Origin: an archaeon
Lineage (GTDB): Archaea > Methanobacteriota > Methanobacteria > Methanobacteriales > Methanobacteriaceae
NCBI GenBank assembly: GCA_024409185.1
Contig: JAKSUD010000010.1
Location: forward strand, 1-11,728
Direction: 5' to 3'
Length of the DNA stretch: 11,728 nucleotides
In this document: positions 1 through 7,499 of the stretch, piece after piece
Layout: each line of letters starts with the position of its first letter
Position numbering within the stretch: position 1 is the stretch's first letter
Program-made: the position numbers and the translations under genes
The notes under the pieces: generated by a model
Database searches by the model: none
Seen by the model: the letters and a program-made list of their open reading frames with translations, nothing else
Told to the model about the DNA's origin: nothing

Positions 1-360
1 CTTGAAGAAGGTCAAGCATTAGCTATTGAACCTTTTGCAACTAATGGTGAAGGATGGGTAAATGATGTACCAAATGCACATTATATTTATTCATTTATGA
101 AAAAAAGACCATTTAGAATGAAACAAACTCAAAGAGTTTTAAATCATATTGAGAAAAATTACAAATATCTTCCATTTTCAGGACGATGGTTAACCCAAGA
201 ATTTAATGAACACAGATTAAATAGCTCACTTAAACAATTAGGTGATGCAATGGCAATTTATCCATATGCTGCACTTAAAGAAAGAAGTGGTGCTTGGGTA
301 TCTCAAAAAGAACATACTGTACTTGTTGAAAGTGATGGTTCTCAAATCACCACTTTATAA
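1..360 (+). CDS. map: Methionine aminopeptidase type II, C-terminal part (5' end outside window)
   Basis: This gene removes the initiator methionine from new proteins in the cytoplasm, using a two-metal M24 (pita-bread) active site. The frame is open from base 1, so the 119 visible codons are only the C-terminal part of a protein usually near 300 residues; the internal ATG at 97 is not the start. Two metal-binding regions are visible: the AIEPFATNG segment (Glu at visible residue 10) and QKEHTVLVE near the end (Glu at visible residue 104). By family knowledge these are the last two of five metal ligands; the Asp, Asp and His ligands lie upstream of the window. The stretch between them resembles the type II helical insert typical of archaeal and eukaryotic enzymes. 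It converges on the frh operon and ends at a strong terminator. Family assignment is secure. Confidence 0.93.
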   Translation, partial: LEEGQALAIEPFATNGEGWVNDVPNAHYIYSFMKKRPFRMKQTQRVLNHIEKNYKYLPFSGRWLTQEFNEHRLNSSLKQLGDAMAIYPYAALKERSGAWVSQKEHTVLVESDGSQITTL

Positions 361-400
361 TTTTTTTATTTTAAAATTTATTATTTTATAAAATTTTTAT

Positions 401-429
401 TTTGAGGATTTAACCTCAAATCTTTTTTT
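401..429 (+). terminator. Hairpin plus T-run terminator of map
   Basis: A 7-bp stem, TTTGAGG (401-407) with CCTCAAA (414-420), closes a 6-base loop and is followed directly by TC and seven T (423-429). It lies 40 bases after the map stop. Bases 361-400 before it are also T-rich. This looks like an intrinsic-type terminator. Confidence 0.7.
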
Positions 430-519
430 ATTTTATTTATTCTTTAAATTAAATTATTTCTCTAAAAAAAGAGCCTTATTTTAAAAAGTTCGTTTATTAT
501 AAAACTAAAAACTATAATC

Positions 520-559
520 TAAAATTGTTAAAAATAGTGTAAAATCGTTGAAAATAGTT
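520..559. repeat. Imperfect 20-bp tandem duplication
   Basis: Bases 520-539 and 540-559 match at 17 of 20 positions (both contain TAAAAT, GTT and AAAATAGT). The repeat lies in the 280-base gap between the convergent map and frhB genes, where I see no gene, only the two terminators and this duplication. It is probably neutral low-complexity sequence. Confidence 0.45.
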
Positions 560-584
560 TTTTAAAAAATAGAATTAATTAAAA

Positions 585-618
585 ATGTAAAAAAGAAAAA
601 TAGCTAAAAAGCTATTTT
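585..618 (-). terminator. Terminator of the frhADGB operon
   Basis: A perfect 9-bp stem, AAAATAGCT (597-605) with AGCTATTTT (610-618), has a 4-base loop. Read on the minus strand it lies 22 bases past the frhB stop and runs into a T-rich tract (about 596 to 585). The TAGCTATTT core recurs after the other two minus-strand transcription units in the window. Confidence 0.7.
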
Positions 619-640
619 CCTTTAAAGACATCTAGTGAGC

Positions 641-1486
641 TTACCAAGGGGTTGGAAGACCCATTTCAGCTCTTCTAGCACATTCGTCTTTACCTTTGGA
701 TTTCTTACCGTTTTCGAGTTTTTCTAATAAGCCTAATCCAGGTTTTACATCGTCCATTGCTTTAGTTTCGATAACTCCAGCTTCAACTGCAGCGGTGAAG
801 ATGTCTGCACCAGCATCAGTTCTGGAGAAAACAGTGGACCATCCGTCTGGGGAACCTACAGATCCAGTAGATACATCAGCTAATTCTGCAACATAGTCTT
901 GACAGATGTTACATCCAGCTTGTTCGTATCCGTGGGTTTCTTTTAATGCAAGTCCTTTAGTTCCTTCAGGAGTTTCAATCCAGAATTTTCCTTTACCAAT
1001 ATCCATTTTTTCGGTAAGATCAAACTGAGAGTCTAATTTACCTTCAATGAAAGTTTGTAAGGAAGCTCTTGGGAAGTTTTCCATACAGAAGATACCGATT
1101 AATAAGCTGATTTTGTCAGCTAAGAATCTGGTAGCGAATGGGTAGGATTGCATTTTTCTGATACCTTGTACTTGACAAGGAGTTCCTACAGTTCCTAATT
1201 TTTCAATTCCGTATTGTCTTACAGCTGTTTTAAATGCAAGTAAGTTAGGAGAGAAGGTGTATTTAGTACCAGCTGCTGCAATAATTTCATCAGCAGTCAT
1301 TGCAATAGTTGGTTCTGGTTTCCATGCGTCTTCAGTGTTTCCAGCTACTACTGCACCTTCAATAATGTTTTCTTCTAATGCGTAAGTTAATAAAGCTGTA
1401 ACGATTCCACCATCTTGTGCGACTTTTTGGATTGCTTTGTCAGTAGCTCTTGCAGATACTACTTCTTTATAAGTACCGAATGCCAT
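641..1486 (-). CDS. frhB: Coenzyme F420-reducing hydrogenase, beta subunit FrhB
   Basis: FrhB is the iron-sulfur flavoprotein of the F420-reducing hydrogenase. It takes electrons from the FrhG clusters through one [4Fe-4S] cluster to FAD, which passes hydride to F420. The 281 residues are full length for the family. Cysteines at 104 (GTPCQVQ), 134 (IFCMENF) and 192 and 195 (GCNICQDY) are the likely cluster ligands; the glycine-rich GSVGSPDG at 208-215 is typical of FrhB/FdhB proteins. The ATG start follows a strong AGGAGG ribosome site that overlaps the TAG stop of frhG, leaving only 12 bases between the genes, so the two are probably translationally coupled. It is the last gene of the operon. 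Related FdhB and FqoF proteins share the fold, but the operon context fixes this one as FrhB. Confidence 0.96.
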   Translation of the reverse strand: MAFGTYKEVVSARATDKAIQKVAQDGGIVTALLTYALEENIIEGAVVAGNTEDAWKPEPTIAMTADEIIAAAGTKYTFSPNLLAFKTAVRQYGIEKLGTVGTPCQVQGIRKMQSYPFATRFLADKISLLIGIFCMENFPRASLQTFIEGKLDSQFDLTEKMDIGKGKFWIETPEGTKGLALKETHGYEQAGCNICQDYVAELADVSTGSVGSPDGWSTVFSRTDAGADIFTAAVEAGVIETKAMDDVKPGLGLLEKLENGKKSKGKDECARRAEMGLPTPW

Positions 1487-1498
1487 TTTAATATCCTC

Positions 1499-2440
1499 CT
1501 ATAATCCTAAGTCTTTTTTGATTTGCTCTTCTGGGAACCAAGCTCTTGGACAGTGAGTGTAACAAGATCCACATTTAATACATCTGTCTTTGTTACAGGA
1601 AGGTCTACCTTCAACCATTTCAAGAGCTCTGGTAGGACAAGCCATTACACAAGTTCCACAACCAGTACATAATGCTTTGTTAACAATGTTGGTTTGTAAG
1701 TCACAACCACATGCTAAACTGCAGGATGCTAAGTTTAACATAGGTGCTAAGTAGTCCATGTCTCCACCAATTAATGCAACAACAGTTTTTGCAATAATTT
1801 CAGGAGATGTAGGACAACCTGGGAGAGCTACATCAACTTTAATTAAATCAGCGATAGGTACAAATGATTCATGTTTAGGTTGAGCTAATTGTCCACCACG
1901 TGCGTAACGAGTGAAACAACCAGTCATTGCACAAGATCCAAATGCACATACTAATCCAGCTTTTTCTCTTACTTCTAAAAGTTCTTTTACACTGTGTTCA
2001 TCTTGTAAACAGACAGATCCTTCAACTAATGCGAGATCCATTTCTGGCATTTCCCATAAGTCGACTAAGGTAGTTCCGTAAACGATGTCCACCATATCAG
2101 CGAGTAAGTCTGCGAGGATGTCATAGTTTTCAGTTAAGGACATTCCGTCACCAGTACACCCACTCATGTGAATATATCCTATTTTTGGTTTGTCAGCCAC
2201 TTTTTCAGCCTCCTCTATTGAAGATTCATCATTTTTTGGCTCAGATGATTTTCCTTTAGCTGCTTTAGCTTTTTCAGCATCTGCTAATTTTTTAGCTTCT
2301 TCAGCAGGTTTGGATTGAGCTTCAACATCTTTTTTAGCTTGAGCTTTAAGTTTTTTAGTTTCAGCGTCTTTATCATCTGCGTCTGGTTTAGCTCCAAGTC
2401 CTAAAAACTTTTTGAGTTTTTTAATAAATCCTTCAAACAT
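1499..2440 (-). CDS. frhG: Coenzyme F420-reducing hydrogenase, gamma (small) subunit FrhG
   Basis: FrhG is the electron-transfer small subunit with three [4Fe-4S] clusters between the NiFe site of FrhA and the flavin of FrhB. The conserved core begins near residue 85 ([15 protein letters not shown]). The proximal cluster motif is C95-T-G-D98, with Asp where most hydrogenases have Cys; the Methanothermobacter enzyme also uses an Asp there. Cys170 and Cys209 (PGCP) are the probable other ligands. Two ferredoxin motifs follow: Cys258/261/264/268 and Cys287/290/293/297. The protein has 313 residues, about 38 more than the roughly 275 I recall for the Methanothermobacter protein. The surplus is in an N-terminal segment rich in Lys, Ala and Glu (about residues 17-85), predicted to be flexible or helical. 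The ATG start has an AGGGG ribosome site overlapping the frhD stop, 11 bases upstream. Assignment is secure. Confidence 0.96.
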   Translation of the reverse strand: MFEGFIKKLKKFLGLGAKPDADDKDAETKKLKAQAKKDVEAQSKPAEEAKKLADAEKAKAAKGKSSEPKNDESSIEEAEKVADKPKIGYIHMSGCTGDGMSLTENYDILADLLADMVDIVYGTTLVDLWEMPEMDLALVEGSVCLQDEHSVKELLEVREKAGLVCAFGSCAMTGCFTRYARGGQLAQPKHESFVPIADLIKVDVALPGCPTSPEIIAKTVVALIGGDMDYLAPMLNLASCSLACGCDLQTNIVNKALCTGCGTCVMACPTRALEMVEGRPSCNKDRCIKCGSCYTHCPRAWFPEEQIKKDLGL

Positions 2441-2451
2441 TTGCTAAACCC

Positions 2452-3018
2452 CTAATAAATTTCTTTTAAAATCATCTCAACGGCTTCAGGAACAGCATTT
2501 TCAACAGGCTTACTTAAGCCCATCGCCACATCAGGCATTGGTATTTCTCCTGGTTTACAACCTACAATAACAACTTCAATTCCCATATCTACGAGATCAT
2601 GAAGTGGTTCTTCAACAGGCCATGTATGAGCGTTCTCATATTTACCTTTAGGCATATCATATGGAGAGAACAACTTCATAGTACCAGGTTCCGCATTATA
2701 TTCAACAACATCAACTACAATAACTTTTTTCCAATTCTCATCAGGAAGTGAAAAAATAAAGTGAGTTGAACCAGTTCCAGCATCAATGAATTCTACATCT
2801 TTATCTTCAGATAAATCTGCATTATCAAATACTTCATTTAATGCTTTAATCATATCATCAGTGAAGATATCTTGGTATTCACCAGAAATGTCTTCCCTGT
2901 TAATAGAACCATTTTCTAAGTAATAATGAAATGCTTTTATAACAGCAGGTCCGAATCCATCATCTTTAAATAAAATGTTTCCGCACCCAACAACTAATAT
3001 GTCTGCTTGATAAGGCAT
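2452..3018 (-). CDS. frhD: F420-hydrogenase maturation endopeptidase FrhD
   Basis: FrhD is the HycI/HybD-family protease that cuts the C-terminal tail from the FrhA precursor once nickel is in the active site. The N-terminal [16 protein letters not shown] motif (residues 9-24) is the family signature. Asp19 or Asp20, Asp79 (IDAGTG) and His131 (AHTWP) are the likely nickel-sensing residues by analogy with HybD Glu16, Asp62 and His93; this mapping is inferred by eye. At 188 residues it is a little longer than the bacterial proteases, as is usual for FrhD. The ATG start is preceded by AGAGGAA at good spacing. It sits between frhA and frhG in the canonical order, and its last codons overlap the frhG ribosome site. 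It acts in the cytoplasm. Confidence 0.93.
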   Translation of the reverse strand: MPYQADILVVGCGNILFKDDGFGPAVIKAFHYYLENGSINREDISGEYQDIFTDDMIKALNEVFDNADLSEDKDVEFIDAGTGSTHFIFSLPDENWKKVIVVDVVEYNAEPGTMKLFSPYDMPKGKYENAHTWPVEEPLHDLVDMGIEVVIVGCKPGEIPMPDVAMGLSKPVENAVPEAVEMILKEIY

Positions 3019-3066
3019 GATATTCCTCTAAAATTTAATAAAATTAAATTCTCACCATTTCATCTT

Positions 3067-4308
3067 TTACGACACTTTATCTTCATCGTCAACTACCATT
3101 ACGTGAGTTGCACAGGATAAACATGGGTCGTATGCTCTGATAACATGAGCTCCCCATTTGTAGTGGAAGCCTTCAGTTGCAGGTCCCATAGTTGGGATGT
3201 TCCAAGTAGTTGGTACTAAAGCACTGTAGAATTGGGTTTTACCATCTTTTACTTGTGCCATGTGAATATCGGTTCCTCTTGGTGCTTCGATTACACCAAT
3301 ACCTAATTTACCGGTACCTCTTGGGTCGAAATCTGCGAGAGTTGCTGCAGAAGTGTCTAACTCATCTAAGATAGCAATAGCTCTGGATAAGTACATTCTC
3401 ATTTCTCTAGCTCTTGCTACGTGTTGAGCAACAACACCTTTTTCTTTGTAGTTAAAGAATGCGTCAGCTCTTGCTCTTGGTCCGGTTTCGACAGCTAAAC
3501 CGTCGTATAATGGTACGGAAGTACAACATCTTTTACCGATTTCAGGATCATCATACCAAGCTTCAGGGACGATTTCAGTAAATCTATCAAGGTCGAAGAA
3601 GTCTCTTTTACCGTAAATACGGTCACTTGCGAATACAGGAGCGTCAATAGCACCTAAACCTTTAGGGATTACTTCACGTTCATCGCTTAATAAAGTTCCA
3701 TCGACATCTTTGACTAAAGCACCGTCAGCAACTAAATTGCAGATTAATTCAATGTGGTTGTCTACAACAGGTACTAAAGCAGAGAGTCTTGCGTATAATT
3801 TTCTTCTTGCAAGTTCAGATAAGTTGTTTGCTACACCACCGATTCTGATATCGGATGGGTGAATACCTTCACCAGCACACATATCTACTACGTATTGTGC
3901 GTTTTTTCTGATGGTTTCAACACTGTTTACAGCAGTTTTGAAGAGTTCATCAGGTACAAAATCTGTTGCTATTAAGAAATGGTGAATAGCGTGACTGTTT
4001 AAGTTGGATGCAGAGATAATTAATTCTCTCATTAATTCTGCTGCTCTAGGAATTTCGATTCCTAAAGAGTCATCCATTGCTTCAACAGATGCTAATGTGT
4101 GAGGTACTGGACATACTCCACAAATTCTTTGACAAAGTACCGGTGCAGTTTCCGGTGCTTTACCAGTAACCATTTTCTCTAAGCCTCTGACAGGAGTGAT
4201 ACTGAAGTATCTTCCTTTGGTAACTATCCCTTCATCATCAATTTCCATGACAAGTTCTGCATGTCCTTCTTGACGAGATGTTGGGGATATAACTTTTCTA
4301 TCGCTCAA
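3067..4308 (-). CDS. frhA: Coenzyme F420-reducing hydrogenase, alpha (large, NiFe) subunit FrhA
   Basis: FrhA carries the NiFe centre that splits H2 in the F420-reducing hydrogenase of methanogenesis. Counting from the TTG start, the N-terminal nickel motif is RICGVC (Cys63, Cys66) and the C-terminal one DPCLSCATH (Cys396, Cys399). The maturation protease should cut after the His of the second motif. I choose TTG at 4308 over the GTG at 4317 because GAGGTGA lies 5 bases before the TTG and overlaps the GTG, and because known FrhA proteins begin close to [13 protein letters not shown]. The frame stops early: the tail ends DDEDKVS, while the next frame continues VVKDEMVRI to a TAA at 3044-3046. 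That matches the FrhA ending I remember, so one A appears to be lost near 3076-3078. Only the removable tail is affected. It is the first gene of the operon. Confidence 0.96.
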   Translation of the reverse strand: MSDRKVISPTSRQEGHAELVMEIDDEGIVTKGRYFSITPVRGLEKMVTGKAPETAPVLCQRICGVCPVPHTLASVEAMDDSLGIEIPRAAELMRELIISASNLNSHAIHHFLIATDFVPDELFKTAVNSVETIRKNAQYVVDMCAGEGIHPSDIRIGGVANNLSELARRKLYARLSALVPVVDNHIELICNLVADGALVKDVDGTLLSDEREVIPKGLGAIDAPVFASDRIYGKRDFFDLDRFTEIVPEAWYDDPEIGKRCCTSVPLYDGLAVETGPRARADAFFNYKEKGVVAQHVARAREMRMYLSRAIAILDELDTSAATLADFDPRGTGKLGIGVIEAPRGTDIHMAQVKDGKTQFYSALVPTTWNIPTMGPATEGFHYKWGAHVIRAYDPCLSCATHVMVVDDEDKVS

Positions 4309-4370
4309 ATGTGTCACCTCTTATTTTAATTAAAAGTTAGAAACTAACATACTATATTATATAATTAATT

Positions 4371-4379
4371 ATTTATAAA
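4371..4379 (-). promoter_or_regulatory. Probable TATA box of the frhADGB operon
   Basis: On the minus strand TTTATAAAT lies about 63-71 bases before the frhA TTG start. An archaeal start point about 25 bases downstream would be near 4350, giving a leader of about 40 bases that contains a small GTTAG-AAA-CTAAC hairpin (4336-4348) and the GAGGTGA ribosome site. The whole region is AT-rich, so other TATA-like sites exist. Confidence 0.35.
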
Positions 4380-4485
4380 CTATGTTTTAAAAATCAAAAC
4401 AAAAAATTTATATATTATAAAAATAAACGATAGAAATTATTACAAAAAGAGAGCATAAAAAGAGAATTAAAAGATTATAATAAAT

Positions 4486-4509
4486 TAATTTTAAAACTAA
4501 TTTTAAAAC
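4486..4509. repeat. 12-bp tandem duplication
   Basis: Two perfect adjacent copies of TAATTTTAAAAC (4486-4497 and 4498-4509), followed by a partial third (TAATT), lie in the 380-base divergent region between frhA and the PepSY-like gene. I see no gene in that region. A regulatory role is possible but not shown. Confidence 0.5.
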
Positions 4510-4570
4510 TAATTAGAAAATAATATCAATAAATATAAATAAGTTAAAAATAAAACCATTATTATATAAT

Positions 4571-4649
4571 TTTATCAAAATTATCTAACGACCCCTTTTT
4601 AAGATAATTTTTATAAATTAGTTAATTTATTAAAATAAATTTTGATAAA
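4571..4649 (+). promoter_or_regulatory. Overlapping inverted repeats upstream of the PepSY-like gene
   Basis: An inner 10-bp inverted repeat, AAAATTATCT (4577-4586) with AGATAATTTT (4602-4611), encloses a 15-base loop that holds ACGACCCC, the only GC-rich patch nearby. An outer 12-bp repeat, TTTATCAAAATT (4571-4582) with AATTTTGATAAA (4638-4649), shares bases with the inner left arm, so the two pairings exclude each other. A TATA-like ATTATATAA (about 4560-4568) would put the transcription start inside the inner loop, so the inner repeat may instead be an operator. In such AT-rich DNA chance pairing is common. Confidence 0.35.
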
Positions 4650-4697
4650 TTAAAATATTTTGTAAAAATGAAAAAGAAATAAAGTGAGGTGAACCAA

Positions 4698-5147
4698 TTG
4701 GATAACTCAAATATCATAATTTCTATAATTATTGTATTATGTATTGCAGCTGGTGTTACAGCTTACAGTTTAACTAATGATGATAATGTATTCACTGATC
4801 TTGAAGGAATAACTCCAGATTCTGGTGATGATGGAGGCCTTGGAGATAACGGTGTAGGTAATACTACTGGAGATATAGGAACTAGTGTTGAAAGTAGTGG
4901 ATCAGGAAGTGGTTCTGGAGGAGGTAACGTCCATCCAAAACCTAACCCTAAACCTACTCCTAATTATATTTCAAAAAGTAAAGCAATGGGTATTGCATCA
5001 AGTTGTGTAGAACAACCAGGATGCTCTGTTAAAACTGCAAGTCTTAGTGGAGGTTCTTATTACTGTTACGTTTACGACGCAGATGGTAATCAAGTGGATT
5101 GTATTGTAATTGATGCTAAAACTGGTGCAGTTTTAGGAAGAGGATAA
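4698..5147 (+). CDS. Small membrane-anchored protein with a C-terminal PepSY-like domain
   Basis: I recognise a PepSY-like fold, not a specific gene. Counting from the TTG start (149 residues), residues 6-24 form one hydrophobic segment with no clear cleavage site, so a signal anchor is likely. Residues 25-90 are a low-complexity linker: first rich in Asp, Gly and Thr, then a Ser-Gly run (about 66-76), then a Lys-Pro-Asn stretch (79-89). The domain at 91-149 has the PepSY pattern of a Lys-Ala helix and two strands ending IDAKTGAVLGRG. It holds four Cys (103, 109, 123, 135), which outside the cell could pair. The domain is probably extracellular, as the linker suggests a spacer through the pseudomurein wall. 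I prefer TTG at 4698 to GTG at 4689 because GAGGTGA (4686-4692) lies 5 bases upstream and covers the GTG. PepSY domains are linked to peptidase inhibition or ligand binding; the role here is unknown. Confidence 0.7.
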   Translation: MDNSNIIISIIIVLCIAAGVTAYSLTNDDNVFTDLEGITPDSGDDGGLGDNGVGNTTGDIGTSVESSGSGSGSGGGNVHPKPNPKPTPNYISKSKAMGIASSCVEQPGCSVKTASLSGGSYYCYVYDADGNQVDCIVIDAKTGAVLGRG

Positions 5148-5180
5148 TTTTATTCTCTTTCTTTTATTTTTTTTAAAATT
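5148..5180 (+). terminator. T-rich 3' end of the PepSY-like gene
   Basis: The stop is followed by pyrimidine-rich DNA with a run of eight T (5167-5174) and no hairpin. This fits the U-tract terminators known in archaea and separates the gene from the tRNA promoter that follows. Confidence 0.45.
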
Positions 5181-5225
5181 TTTTAAATTTGAATGCAATT
5201 ATATAAACTGAGATTATACCAATAA

Positions 5226-5238
5226 TTTTATATATAAT
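5226..5238 (+). promoter_or_regulatory. TATA box of the tRNA-Arg(UCU) gene
   Basis: A near-consensus archaeal TATA element, TTTTATATATAA, is centred about 40 bases before the mature tRNA 5' end. This puts transcription start near 5257-5262, with a leader of about 10-15 bases to be removed by RNase P. Confidence 0.65.
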
Positions 5239-5271
5239 AAAAAACATAGAAAGATATATCATGTTAGTGTG

Positions 5272-5347
<76 letters not shown>

Positions 5348-5403
5348 TTAACTTACTTTTTTTAATAATTTTCTAATAATTTTCATTTTTATTAGTCAGT
5401 ACT

Positions 5404-5477
5404 AGGCTTGTAGCCCAGTTGGATAAGGCGTTAGACTCCTAATCTAAAGATCGCGGGTTCAAATCCCGCCAAGCCTG
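5404..5477 (+). tRNA. tRNA-Arg, anticodon CCU
   Basis: A second 74-base cloverleaf: acceptor AGGCTTG (5404-5410) with CAAGCCT (5470-5476), discriminator G5477, anticodon stem TTAGA/TCTAA closing loop CTCCTAA with anticodon CCT at 5438-5440, and T stem GCGGG/CCCGC. CCA is not encoded. It reads AGG. It lies 58 bases after the first tRNA with no convincing TATA box between, so both may come from one precursor, although the T-run at 5357-5363 could end some transcripts. Confidence 0.97.
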
Positions 5478-5485
5478 TTTAAACA

Positions 5486-5496
5486 ACTTTTTTTAA
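5486..5496 (+). terminator. T-run after the tRNA-Arg pair
   Basis: CTTTTTTT (5487-5494) lies 10 bases after the second tRNA and is the probable end of the tRNA transcript. Confidence 0.5.
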
Positions 5497-5559
5497 AATT
5501 AAATTAACTATAGTTTTTTGAAAAATAATTAAAAATTTTTTAAAAAATAAGAATTATAA

Positions 5560-5598
5560 TAAAAAATAGAAAAAATAAATAGCTAATTAATAGCTATT
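5560..5598 (-). terminator. Terminator of the EndoQ-like gene
   Basis: An 8-bp stem, AATAGCTA (5578-5585) with TAGCTATT (5591-5598), has a 5-base loop. Read on the minus strand it begins 29 bases after the stop and runs into T-rich sequence. It shares the TAGCTATTT core with the frh terminator. The gap between the second tRNA and this gene (5478-5627) holds nothing else. Confidence 0.6.
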
Positions 5599-5627
5599 AC
5601 AATTGAATTAAAATTAAAAAAATAAAT

Positions 5628-6821
5628 TTAAAAGTCATCTAATGTAACTTTTGGTTTTGATTCAACTTCACGTTCTGGAAGTTTTTTATTAAAAGAAATT
5701 TCTCCATATTTACCTCCACCACCAGGAACTACATTAATAGTTTTATTCCTAAATGCAGAAATAGCTTGAGGAATCTCATCATCAATTTTAGCTATTTCAT
5801 CAAGTGGAGTATTTAATAAAACTTCAATTTCAGGACCAAAAGCATCAATAAGACTTTGCCATTTACCTTGAACTTTTTTTGTAGTTACACCTTTATCATA
5901 AGCCATACTAATAATCTCAGCAAGAGGCATTAAATGAATATATGGAGGTCTATGATCTGGATGTTTAGGTTTAGCATAATCAGCTATTTCACTGATTCTA
6001 AAGTCAACTCCTTTTTTAATTCTTCCTCCACAACTACATTTCATTTTTCTATCTTTAGCTATTTCTGGATCAATTAATTTAAAACATTTAGTACATGCAG
6101 TCATATGATACTTACCTAAGTTAGGAAGTAAACCATAATTAGCTTTAATTGTCTTATGTTTAAATGCTTTTTTAAGTGATGAATAGCTAATATCTTCCAT
6201 TTCAATCTGATTAAATTCTCTACCTAATCTATGTGGCCATGGAGAATGAGCATCAGAATTAGTTAAAAATGGAAAATCAGCTAATTCTTTAACAGTATCT
6301 GCCATATCAGTATCTGCAGATAAACCTAACTCAACAAAATCTACCTTTTTCTCATAACAATCATAAATACTATCAAATGATTTATACATTCCAGTCCAAG
6401 GTGTAAAAGCATGAGCTGGTCCAATCATACAATCATATTCACGAACCATTTCTAAGATTTCAGCACCATTCATAGGAGAACGTGGTCTTCCATCACTATA
6501 TTTATTTTTAGAAACTAATTTATCTGAAAGTTCACGAGCTATTTCAATAGTTGGAATCATAATTAAATGATGAATTTTATTTTTACCCTCAACTTCTGTA
6601 GTTATGACAAAATCAATATCTTCATTTGAATAAATTCCATCCCCTTTATATTCAGTGCTTTCTTCAATAATATCTAACCATTTAGGGTGGAATCCATCTC
6701 CTGTACCAACTAATTGTAAACCCTTTTCACGAGCTTTTGGAGCCATATTGTTTATTACCATGTCTTTAGAAGTAGCCATTGAAAAACAACTATGAACATG
6801 TAAATCTGCATTAACTAACAT
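5628..6821 (-). CDS. EndoQ-like PHP-family endonuclease (repair of deaminated DNA bases)
   Basis: The protein matches the archaeal endonuclease Q family (COG1379), which nicks DNA 5' of uracil, hypoxanthine, xanthine and abasic sites. The N-terminal PHP domain (about residues 1-230) shows its metal-binding motifs: DLHVH (His8, His10), GTGDGFHP (Asp42, His45), Glu76 in TTEVE, His84-His85, His137 (GPAHAF) and NSDAH (Asp190, His192). A zinc module follows: Cys243-x2-Cys246 and Cys262-x-Cys264 before GGRIKKGVDFR. The C-terminal part completes the 397 residues, close to the Pyrococcus enzyme. The last residues, KVTLDDF, resemble a PCNA-interacting peptide. The ATG at 6821 has no clear ribosome site; a TATA-like TTTATTATAA about 20-25 bases upstream suggests a leaderless or nearly leaderless mRNA. 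The gene stands alone, diverging from the DUF2115 gene. Confidence 0.87.
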   Translation of the reverse strand: MLVNADLHVHSCFSMATSKDMVINNMAPKAREKGLQLVGTGDGFHPKWLDIIEESTEYKGDGIYSNEDIDFVITTEVEGKNKIHHLIMIPTIEIARELSDKLVSKNKYSDGRPRSPMNGAEILEMVREYDCMIGPAHAFTPWTGMYKSFDSIYDCYEKKVDFVELGLSADTDMADTVKELADFPFLTNSDAHSPWPHRLGREFNQIEMEDISYSSLKKAFKHKTIKANYGLLPNLGKYHMTACTKCFKLIDPEIAKDRKMKCSCGGRIKKGVDFRISEIADYAKPKHPDHRPPYIHLMPLAEIISMAYDKGVTTKKVQGKWQSLIDAFGPEIEVLLNTPLDEIAKIDDEIPQAISAFRNKTINVVPGGGGKYGEISFNKKLPEREVESKPKVTLDDF

Positions 6822-6991
6822 AAAATCAACTTAAACATTATAATAAATATTTTAAATAAATTATTTTAAATAAAATTTAAATAAATTATTTTAAAGATTG
6901 AACTAAATATTTTAAATAATGAAAATATAAATTTAAATAATTATTAATTTTTAAATAAATTCTAAAATTTATAACTGTTTCTGGTGGAAAT
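6822..6991. promoter_or_regulatory. Divergent AT-only promoter region with repeated TATTTTAAATAA motifs
   Basis: The 170 bases between the EndoQ-like and DUF2115 genes are almost pure A and T. A 15-base motif, AAATATTTTAAATAA, occurs at 6845-6859 and again at 6905-6919, with similar TTTAAATAA copies between. TATA-like sites face both ways. The motif could be a regulator or archaeal histone site, or simply low complexity. Confidence 0.35.
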
Positions 6992-7468
6992 ATGAAAGCA
7001 AGTGAGTTATTAAATGAAATCAAAGAAAATGTATCAAATTATGATATTAATATCCTAAAAGAAAGCCTAAAAAAAGAAGATATAAATCCAATATCTAAAC
7101 AAGTTTCTACTTACAATTTAATTAATTATGAAGAGATTTTAAATAAAGAAATCGATGATAAAGATGATTTTGAAATATCTGAAAATATGGTTGAAAGTAT
7201 GAAAAATGAGATTGAATTGTTCTTTAAAGAATCTTCTCCTGAAAGTGATGACTCCTTTAAAAAATTCATAGAATCAATATGTTTATACTTAAGTTTAATA
7301 GCTAAAAAACCATTACATCCTGTAGGAATGGACTTTGGTAAAAATAATACTGTTGAAATAGTAGAAGAAAATGGAAAAACAAAATATTATTGTGATGTTA
7401 AAAAACCTTTAAAAGAAAAAGCAGAAGAGTATTATACTTGTAAATACTGTGTCTGTAAAATAAGATAA
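6992..7468 (+). CDS. DUF2115 (UPF0305) family protein
   Basis: This matches a small methanogen protein family of unknown function. The 158 residues have a charged N-terminal helical half (1-95) and a conserved C-terminal half with HPVGM-F (109-115), YYC (Cys134) and a terminal CKYCVC (Cys150, 153, 155). The four Cys could bind a metal, but that is inference. No signal peptide or membrane segment is seen, so it is probably cytoplasmic. ATG at 6992 follows GGTGG at 7-base spacing. The gene diverges from the EndoQ-like gene and converges on the ATPase gene with an 84-base gap; the only hint of its own terminator is a weak AAAGA/TCTTT hairpin (7471-7484). Confidence 0.75.
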   Translation: MKASELLNEIKENVSNYDINILKESLKKEDINPISKQVSTYNLINYEEILNKEIDDKDDFEISENMVESMKNEIELFFKESSPESDDSFKKFIESICLYLSLIAKKPLHPVGMDFGKNNTVEIVEENGKTKYYCDVKKPLKEKAEEYYTCKYCVCKIR

Positions 7469-7499
7469 ATAAAGAAAAATCTTTAAAAATTGTAGAAAA

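Noticed and set aside
97..360. A separate 87-residue gene starting at the ATG at 97
   Set aside because: The same frame is open to base 1 and encodes the EPFATNG metal-site segment of methionine aminopeptidase, so the ATG is internal.
696..896. Plus-strand open frame opposite frhB
   Set aside because: It lies wholly inside frhB on the other strand, has no ribosome site and a composition expected of an antisense shadow.
3067..3081. Programmed -1 frameshift at the frhA end
   Set aside because: A -1 shift at the AAA would rebuild the expected tail, but there is no canonical slippery heptamer and the tail is discarded anyway, so a simple A deletion is more likely.
6834..6960. Replication origin suggested by the AT-only repeats
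   Set aside because: No origin recognition box pattern or orc1/cdc6 gene is seen; the stretch is explained by divergent promoters in AT-rich DNA.
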